From Clostridia bacterium (GTDB lineage Bacteria > Bacillota > Clostridia > Oscillospirales > Acutalibacteraceae), in NCBI GenBank assembly GCA_017410585.1, contig JAFQQM010000057.1, positions 62,001 to 126,000 on the forward strand: DNA of 64,000 nt, read 5' to 3'. Below, piece by piece: positions 59,501 through 64,000 of the stretch. The translations under genes and the position numbers were made by a program. Below the pieces are notes generated by a model. The model worked only from the letters and a program-made list of their open reading frames with translations, made no database searches and was not told the DNA's origin. Position 1 is the first letter of the stretch. Each line of letters begins with the position of its first letter.

Positions 59501-62333
59501 TAACACGTTTTCCATTGATGGATCTTCCGGTTATTTGAAACATAACGGTACCGGCCGTTATCTCGGTGTATACCGCACGACACCCGATTGGCGTTGCTAC
59601 ACTAATACGACCGGCAACACCGCCGACCAGACGCTCGGCTTCTACGTACAGAGCACCGGCGGTGCTACCACCACCTACTACACCACCACGACCTGCGATC
59701 ACTCCGTCGGCACCACGACGGTTGCCGGTCAGGATGCCACGTGCACCGAAGACGGTTACACCGCCGGTCAGCAGTGCAACGGTTGCGGCGTGTTTGTGTC
59801 CGGTCACGAAGTGATCGAGGCAACCGGCCACAGTTATACCGGCGTGGTCACCAACCCGACCGCCGGTGAGCAAGGTTATACGACCTACACCTGCTCCGGT
59901 TGCGGCGATTCCTATACGGACGATTATACCGACGCTCTTGGCTATGACTACACGGTTACGTTCCAAGTTCCGGACGGCGTGGCGGCGATCGGTGATATGA
60001 TCAGCAATACCAAGACCGGCATCATTCTCCCGTCGGCTGGTGTCCCGACCGGCGACAAGGATTATGAATTCCTCGGCTGGGTCGTAGCGGCTGTCGACAA
60101 CTCCACGGATGCCCCGACTTATTACGCCGCCGGTAGCAAGTACACCGCCAGCGAGAATATCACCTTGATCGCGTTGTATCGGTATTCGGTCGGCGGTGGT
60201 AGCAGTTCGACCACTACCACTTACACGGTTTCCGACTATCCTGCCGGCACGCAATACGCCGAAGGCGAAGAGCACGTGTTGGACTCCAATCTGACGGTGG
60301 TTACCACGCAGTCTCATTGGACCTCCGAACTCCGCTTGTACAGTTCCAGTACGCACGACGGCTATGCCATTTTTAAAGCGAATGCAGCAATCAATGGTTT
60401 GACTGTCAACGTTGGCAATAATAGCGATACGCTGAATGTGTATGGCTCTAACGATGGAGGTGAAACGTGGGAACTGATCGAGGGATTATCGGTTTCCTCT
60501 GCCTATACGGATTTGTCGGTTGATTTCGACGGTGCATCCTACAAATGGTTAAAATTGGATGTGGCCGGAGCCAACCAACTCCGTATCAAGTATTTTACGG
60601 TTTCCTATGCTTCAACCGGAACAACTTACTACACCACCGTTATCTCGTCCTCGACCGAGCCGGACGAACCGGACGTGCCGGAAGAGTATCTGCTTACCTT
60701 CCGTGTGCCGAATGGTGTGACCCAGCCGGAATCGGTTCTGGGCAACGGCATCTATAAGTTGCCGGTCATCAGCGACGCCGAGGAGAGCATCACCATCGGT
60801 GAAACGACCTATACCTTTGAAGGTTGGGTGAAGAACGCTTGCAATGGTGCGACCGTGAAACCGAGCGAGGTTTATGCGGAGAACGGCAATTATTCGCTGA
60901 CGGAGAACACCGTTTTCTATGCGCTGTACACCTACGACGTGACCGAAGAGGTCGAGGTGGAAGGCGGCGAACAGGCGTGGACGTTGGTTACTGATGCATC
61001 GACCTTACAGGTCGGTGACAAATTGGTTATTGCTTCCAATGCGAAGGGGTTTGTGGCGGGTAATATTACCAGCCAGTATATGACCAATATTGCCAGCACG
61101 TTCTCGACCGATAAAAAGACGATTACATCTTTAGGCACCAATGCGGTGATTCTGACCCTTGGCGGAACGTCGGGGGCGTGGACTCTTGCTAATGATAGCG
61201 GCAAATTGTTGGGTGCCACGGCGGTGAAGAAATTGGCGTGGGGAAGCGGAACGACCACTTGGGGCATCACGATTGATTCCAATAATGCGACCATCCAGAA
61301 TACCACCAATTCATTGGGTCGTTTCTTGTATAATACCAGTTCGCCGCGTTTTACAACCTATACAAGCAATACGTCGGCCTCGATGCTTTTGCCGCAGATT
61401 TACCGTTTGGAAGGCGGCGGTTTGAGCGTTGAACAGGTCACCACCACCTACTACACCACCACCATCAGTTCGGTGGCGGATCTCACGGGTGCGACGGTGA
61501 CGCTGGGCGATACGCTGGGTTTGAACTTCCATACGCTGCTCTCTAACCAGTATGCGAATGCCACCTCGGTCACCTTCACCTACTATGATGAACGCCAGAA
61601 TGCGTATGACAACGAGACCGTGAATATTGCCGACGATCTGTACTCGGATGCCGATTCCGCGTATCTGTTTACGCTGGATCTGCCGGCTTCCTATATGGCT
61701 ACCACCGTCGAGGCGGTGTTGTACTACGGCGGGGAGATCTTGGATATTCAGGTCTATTCCATCCGTGAGTATGCGAAGGCGATCATTGACGGCAGTTACA
61801 CCGATATGCAAAAAGGCGCCGCCGAGGCGATGCTCAACTACGGTGCGTGGGCGCAGAACTACTTCGGCTACAACACCGGCGATCTCGCCAACAACGTGTT
61901 GAATGCGGGTGATCAACTGACCGATACCGCCGCCGCGCTTTCGCAGGTGGAAAACATCGCCCAGTACAAAGCGACGGTCACCAATAAACTGGACAGTTTT
62001 ATCGGATATACGCTCCTGCTTAAGGACGTCACCGGTCTGCGCTTGTACTTCAGCGAGCAGGTGACCGTGATGGTTGACGGTGTGGCGAAGACCGCCGAGG
62101 TCGATTCGCAGAACAACAGCCGCTACTACGTCGAGATCGAGGGGGTCAACGCGGATGAGTTGGATACCACGATGGAAATCACCTGTGGTGATATGACCAT
62201 CAGTAACCTCAGCGTGCTGTCGCCGGCGGCCATCGTGGCGCAGAACACCGGCAAGTCGGAGAACTTCCGCAACGCGATGATCGCACTCATTTTGTACGCG
62301 CAGAGCGTAAACGATATGCTGACGGAGGGTTGA
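56538..62333 (+). CDS. 1931-residue secreted multidomain protein with clan-CD-like (caspase/gingipain-fold) N-terminal region
   Basis: It has a signal peptide (residues ~1-33). Residues ~130-370 look like a caspase-fold cysteine peptidase: 'AVVIFDSHGNTDYENGYDY' gives His208 and 'LLWMAICLGMATDSFATPM' gives Cys277, after short hydrophobic strands. After this come InlB-type repeats ('EGYKFLGWTTSP' and similar), three or more ricin/lectin-like or discoidin-like insertions, and Cys-pair repeats ('ATCTEDGYTAGVQCDDCGAF', 'TTYTCTACGDSY' near 58.75 and 59.75 kb). The last ~300 residues ('TLGDTLGLNFHTLLSNQYAN', 'AAEAMLNYGAWAQNYFGYN') form a domain that I recall from other Oscillospiraceae secreted proteins. 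No sortase motif or membrane anchor was seen. ATG 56538 follows AAAGAGGGG. A 45-residue peptide gene is coupled behind it. Confidence 0.82.
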   Translation: MKAMTKRILSVLLAAVMVVCLLPVGLVGASDSDVRVLTQEDYALVDALFDRIEEMENAPAKKNSTEAQLADAAEALVLASDNYVEGSLERNGNYFSWMTDEGIRCCYSPRMREIEKEMTAPANPQPDGAYNEPIATKGGWPSSNQVYLVAPYYGYDDSFTDQYKNEATSIASAIGDSDGYTLYSGKAATVDKVAEAVSNGAVVIFDSHGNTDYENGYDYVTGANYSYLCLKSTDGLTDADYDDGAVYYSEGIWINGATIANHMTKNSPSGLLWMAICLGMATDSFATPMREMGVEVVYGYSQSVTFAGDYLYEETFWDNMIAGKDVATSVAAMKTQWGNWDWSVPIASYYGYTSGSDAGYSTISAARADYAAFPIVVSDEDTHPGQRKGTSNYGADSLQTVRSTYTLYSQYEVTAQSNNNTYGTVSVNGSTITATPATGYFAQGYTVLSGTATVSQTGNTFSVVAQSDCTIQINFAAKTPVTVSFSGASVASQNGYAGDAMTLPTAEAPEGYKFLGWTTSPLAEQTTVKPDFYKDSYTPTGNTTLYALYSYVDADSGTGTGDYVKVTESRDDWSGEYLIVYEDGGVVFDSSLAKLDSASNYANVTITDHTVSAAEGDPHKFTVSAVDGGYAIQALNGQYIGGKSGSNTLTTSADPLVNTFALTAEGDADIVSNTSHLRYNATSGQDRFRYYKSDSYTNQKAIALYLKDGSAGTTYYISTLCDHSAGTTNVAAKDATCTEDGYTAGVQCDDCGAFISGHEVIEATGHSYNAVVTNPTATTQGYTTYTCTACGDSYVSNYVDALGEEYTVSFSVPSGVAAIAPMTGNNAGITLPTAGVPTGDQEYTFLGWVVDEYNNVTDKPADSLIYKAGSKYVATGDITLRALYSYGASGDGGEGDFVLTDIADITEDDVVVVTMTYGDTVYALTSGNGTSKAPAATIVTDWDSIAENIKWNIGGTAGNYIFYPNGDTSTWLYCTSTNNGVRVGTNEANTFSIDGSSGYLKHNGTGRYLGVYRTTPDWRCYTNTTGNTADQTLGFYVQSTGGATTTYYTTTTCDHSVGTTTVAGQDATCTEDGYTAGQQCNGCGVFVSGHEVIEATGHSYTGVVTNPTAGEQGYTTYTCSGCGDSYTDDYTDALGYDYTVTFQVPDGVAAIGDMISNTKTGIILPSAGVPTGDKDYEFLGWVVAAVDNSTDAPTYYAAGSKYTASENITLIALYRYSVGGGSSSTTTTYTVSDYPAGTQYAEGEEHVLDSNLTVVTTQSHWTSELRLYSSSTHDGYAIFKANAAINGLTVNVGNNSDTLNVYGSNDGGETWELIEGLSVSSAYTDLSVDFDGASYKWLKLDVAGANQLRIKYFTVSYASTGTTYYTTVISSSTEPDEPDVPEEYLLTFRVPNGVTQPESVLGNGIYKLPVISDAEESITIGETTYTFEGWVKNACNGATVKPSEVYAENGNYSLTENTVFYALYTYDVTEEVEVEGGEQAWTLVTDASTLQVGDKLVIASNAKGFVAGNITSQYMTNIASTFSTDKKTITSLGTNAVILTLGGTSGAWTLANDSGKLLGATAVKKLAWGSGTTTWGITIDSNNATIQNTTNSLGRFLYNTSSPRFTTYTSNTSASMLLPQIYRLEGGGLSVEQVTTTYYTTTISSVADLTGATVTLGDTLGLNFHTLLSNQYANATSVTFTYYDERQNAYDNETVNIADDLYSDADSAYLFTLDLPASYMATTVEAVLYYGGEILDIQVYSIREYAKAIIDGSYTDMQKGAAEAMLNYGAWAQNYFGYNTGDLANNVLNAGDQLTDTAAALSQVENIAQYKATVTNKLDSFIGYTLLLKDVTGLRLYFSEQVTVMVDGVAKTAEVDSQNNSRYYVEIEGVNADELDTTMEITCGDMTISNLSVLSPAAIVAQNTGKSENFRNAMIALILYAQSVNDMLTEG

Positions 62334-62337
62334 TGAA

Positions 62338-62475
62338 ATGAAATACTATACAGAGCCTGAGATCAGCCTTTTTCGGTTGTCGGCGGTGGTGATGACCGCC
62401 TCCGGCGATCCCGATGAGTGGGAGACCGATATCATCGGAGAAGACGATTATCAAGAGGAAGGCGACGACGCCTAA
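62338..62475 (+). CDS. Small acidic peptide (45 residues) coupled to the giant secreted protein
   Basis: It starts at ATG 62338, 8 nt after GGAGGG, 4 bp after the stop of the preceding gene, and runs to TAA 62475 just before a strong terminator. The peptide begins 'MKYYTEPEISLFRL', continues 'SAVVMTASGDPDEWETD' and ends in an acidic tail rich in Glu/Asp. Its placement (own ribosome site, no gap, terminator 3 nt later) argues that it is real. I recall short proteins with a K-Y-x-x-P-E-I start and a later T-x-S-G motif in related gut Firmicutes, but no function is known to me. A leader/precursor peptide or a chaperone-like partner of the large protein are possibilities, not conclusions. Confidence 0.7.
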   Translation: MKYYTEPEISLFRLSAVVMTASGDPDEWETDIIGEDDYQEEGDDA

Positions 62476-62478
62476 ATA

Positions 62479-62514
62479 AAAACCCTCCCGATGCATCCGC
62501 ATCGGGAGGGTTTT
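62479..62514. terminator. Bidirectional terminator
   Basis: AAAACCCTCCCGATGC (62479-62494), ATCC, and its perfect 16-bp complement (62499-62514); ends the secreted-protein/peptide transcript and the convergent GH95-like gene. Confidence 0.92.
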
Positions 62515-62523
62515 GTTATTATA

Positions 62524-63999
62524 TCATTCATCTGTGCAGAAGACCAATCGCTCACCGGCGTGCATCCGAACTTGTGTTGTCTTCTGTCCGAATGGCATTT
62601 CCAATCGGAAGGTCGTATCCCGCACGGCGGCAAATTCTGCCTTGCAATACGTTTTTTCCGCATCCCAAGACAACTTGACGCTACCATCAAAAAAGTGGAG
62701 TGCAGCAGAGCCTTTGCCAAGTTTTTCGGGACAAGCCGGCAACACTTTGACAGTCTTGGAAGAAACGGTCAACAGCATCTCCTGCACGGCGTTGACCGAG
62801 CCCATCAGCGCATCCAACTGCACGGGCGCGAATACTTCATTGCCCATATCGGTGGTGGTGATTCCCATACCGCGATAATCGTTGTGCAGGGTAAAGAAAT
62901 TGTCTAACAAACACACCTTTGCCAGCATATCAAAGCATTCGGCAACCTTCTGACTTTCTTTTAAACGGGCGTAGATCGCCGCCATATGCATGATCGACCA
63001 TCCGGTCATATGCCCGAGTTCACGCAGATCGACCGCCTTTTTAAAGGCGGGTAATAATTCATACCGCTCGGCATCTTCGATCTCCGTGCCGGGGAAGATG
63101 GGATAAACGTGCGACAGATGACGGTGTGCGTAATAATCGTGTAGGTTTTCGTCCATCCATTCGGCGATCGCCCCCTGCTCGTTGATTCGATAATCCGGAA
63201 TCTTGCGGAGCATCTCCTGCCATTTGGCGGACTTATCGCGCAGTGCCGGACGCGTCTTGGCGATATCCACTAGATTGGTCAACAGTTCCTTTAGGATCGC
63301 AAACTCGATGGTCGGGTTTTTCGTAACCGGCATCGGATGTCCGGTGAGCGTCGGCGGAACGTTCTCATAATTCAGCGGGGTATTTTCCGGCGAAACGGCG
63401 GGATACAGTTCGATCAGACCGTCCTTGCCTTCATAAACAAAATCCTCATAGAAGCGGGCGATCTCAACCATAAACGGCAGGATCTTTTGCTCAAACAAGG
63501 CCTCGTCCTTGGTGCAGAGATAATATTCGTAGAAATGACGGGCGACCCATCCGCCTACGCCGAGAAAATGCAGGATGACAGGCACGTGTGGCGTCACTAA
63601 GGAAACGGCAGGGGAGAGATAGGTGCCGACAAAAATGCCGTTGCATCCAAATAGTTTCGTGGCGTTTTCGCGGAAACCGTCCATCTTGCCGGTGTAGAAA
63701 TCAATGAGCGGCCGGACGAGCGGTGCCAACCCGCCGACGGCGGCGTGCCAATGAATCATTTGCACGTTTTCGTTGCCCACGTGCTGTGGCCACTGCCGTG
63801 CATAACCGCAATGCCATAAACCGTAGAGAGGGAAGGGTGTTCCGTTTTCCGCTACACCGCTGATAAACAGATAGCGACCGAAACGCCACAGTTTTTCGAT
63901 CAGTTCGGGAGAGCATTCGCTATCCATCGCCTCGGCAAGGAGTTCCTCGTTGGAGCGGAACGTTCTTGCTGCATACAGTTTAACGTCCGCCTGCTTGTA
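62524..63999 (-). CDS. GH95-like alpha-L-fucosidase (5' end beyond the window)
   Basis: About 491 C-terminal residues; the frame stays open to the right edge, so the N-terminal beta domain lies outside. GH95 features include 'FPLYGLWHCGYARQWPQH', the Asn-x-Asn pair in 'GNENVQMIHWHA' (in known GH95 enzymes such Asn residues assist catalysis), 'LYPAVSPENTP', and 'DYYAHRHLSHVYPIFPGTE', followed by a C-terminal beta domain. GH95 enzymes are inverting 1,2-alpha-L-fucosidases (some act on galactose). It would complement the GH29 fucosidase and fucI at the left of the window. A signal peptide cannot be judged. Confidence 0.8.
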   Translation of the reverse strand, partial: YKQADVKLYAARTFRSNEELLAEAMDSECSPELIEKLWRFGRYLFISGVAENGTPFPLYGLWHCGYARQWPQHVGNENVQMIHWHAAVGGLAPLVRPLIDFYTGKMDGFRENATKLFGCNGIFVGTYLSPAVSLVTPHVPVILHFLGVGGWVARHFYEYYLCTKDEALFEQKILPFMVEIARFYEDFVYEGKDGLIELYPAVSPENTPLNYENVPPTLTGHPMPVTKNPTIEFAILKELLTNLVDIAKTRPALRDKSAKWQEMLRKIPDYRINEQGAIAEWMDENLHDYYAHRHLSHVYPIFPGTEIEDAERYELLPAFKKAVDLRELGHMTGWSIMHMAAIYARLKESQKVAECFDMLAKVCLLDNFFTLHNDYRGMGITTTDMGNEVFAPVQLDALMGSVNAVQEMLLTVSSKTVKVLPACPEKLGKGSAALHFFDGSVKLSWDAEKTYCKAEFAAVRDTTFRLEMPFGQKTTQVRMHAGERLVFCTDE

Positions 64000-64000
64000 C

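Noticed and set aside
58690-59950. Spaced repeats suggesting a CRISPR array or tandem repeat
   Set aside because: They are coding repeats about 1 kb apart (Cys-pair and InlB-type protein modules) in one long frame, not short DNA repeats with unique spacers.

Overview
The window looks like the chromosome of an anaerobic, gut-type member of the Clostridia (Oscillospirales / Ruminococcaceae-like). The evidence is: moderate G+C; consensus sigma-A promoters with 17-nt spacers and strong GGAGG ribosome sites; many lipoproteins; a dockerin-like domain; a three-subunit bifurcating-type [FeFe] hydrogenase; and a class III ribonucleotide reductase. No aerobic respiratory genes, rRNA, tRNA, CRISPR, phage or IS genes were seen.

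Left part (1-31.9 kb): a glycan-utilisation region. It begins with the end of an ECF transporter S component, then a minus-strand pair (GH109-like GalNAc-ase / Gfo-Idh-MocA protein plus a NahK-like sugar-1-kinase). Next come a PocR/AraC regulator and a cupin/AraC regulator that overlap tail to tail, then a fucose operon (L-fucose isomerase, GH29 fucosidase, metallophosphoesterase) and a third AraC regulator. A large secreted-protein/ABC-importer operon follows (10.2-22.1 kb): a giant wall/membrane-anchored protein interrupted by one in-frame TGA, two CUT1 permeases, a sugar-binding lipoprotein, a DUF4091 lipoprotein and a small lipoprotein. A third operon encodes a GH106-like glycosidase, a tyrosine-phosphatase lipoprotein and a GH36 alpha-galactosidase. 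A dockerin-bearing DUF4886-like secreted protein closes the region. Together these suggest use of fucosylated, galactosylated and GalNAc-bearing host glycans such as mucin.

Middle part (31.9-49.1 kb): mostly housekeeping. It holds a polar amino acid ABC importer; nrdG, nrdD (fused to a thioredoxin/glutaredoxin-like domain) and a thioredoxin reductase behind a probable NrdR-controlled promoter; and a 1454-residue wall-polymer transferase with two CDP-glycerol-transferase-like domains flanking a HAD domain. After these come the HydCBA hydrogenase operon and a BlaI/BlaR1-like pair whose peptidase motif is broken.

Right part (49.1-64 kb): a MATE exporter and a tandemly duplicated pair of metallophosphoesterase lipoproteins with a visible duplication scar between them, then another phosphoesterase, L-asparaginase and an RDD membrane protein. 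A 1931-residue multidomain secreted protein with a caspase/gingipain-like N-terminal region is followed by an overlooked 45-residue acidic peptide, and the window ends inside a GH95-like fucosidase.

The points most worth a second look are: the TGG-to-TGA codon in the giant secreted protein; a bipartite TATAAAAAAT promoter element shared by two secretome genes; the paired NrdR-like boxes and the NrdD-thioredoxin fusion; the duplication scar; and the small peptide at 62338-62475.
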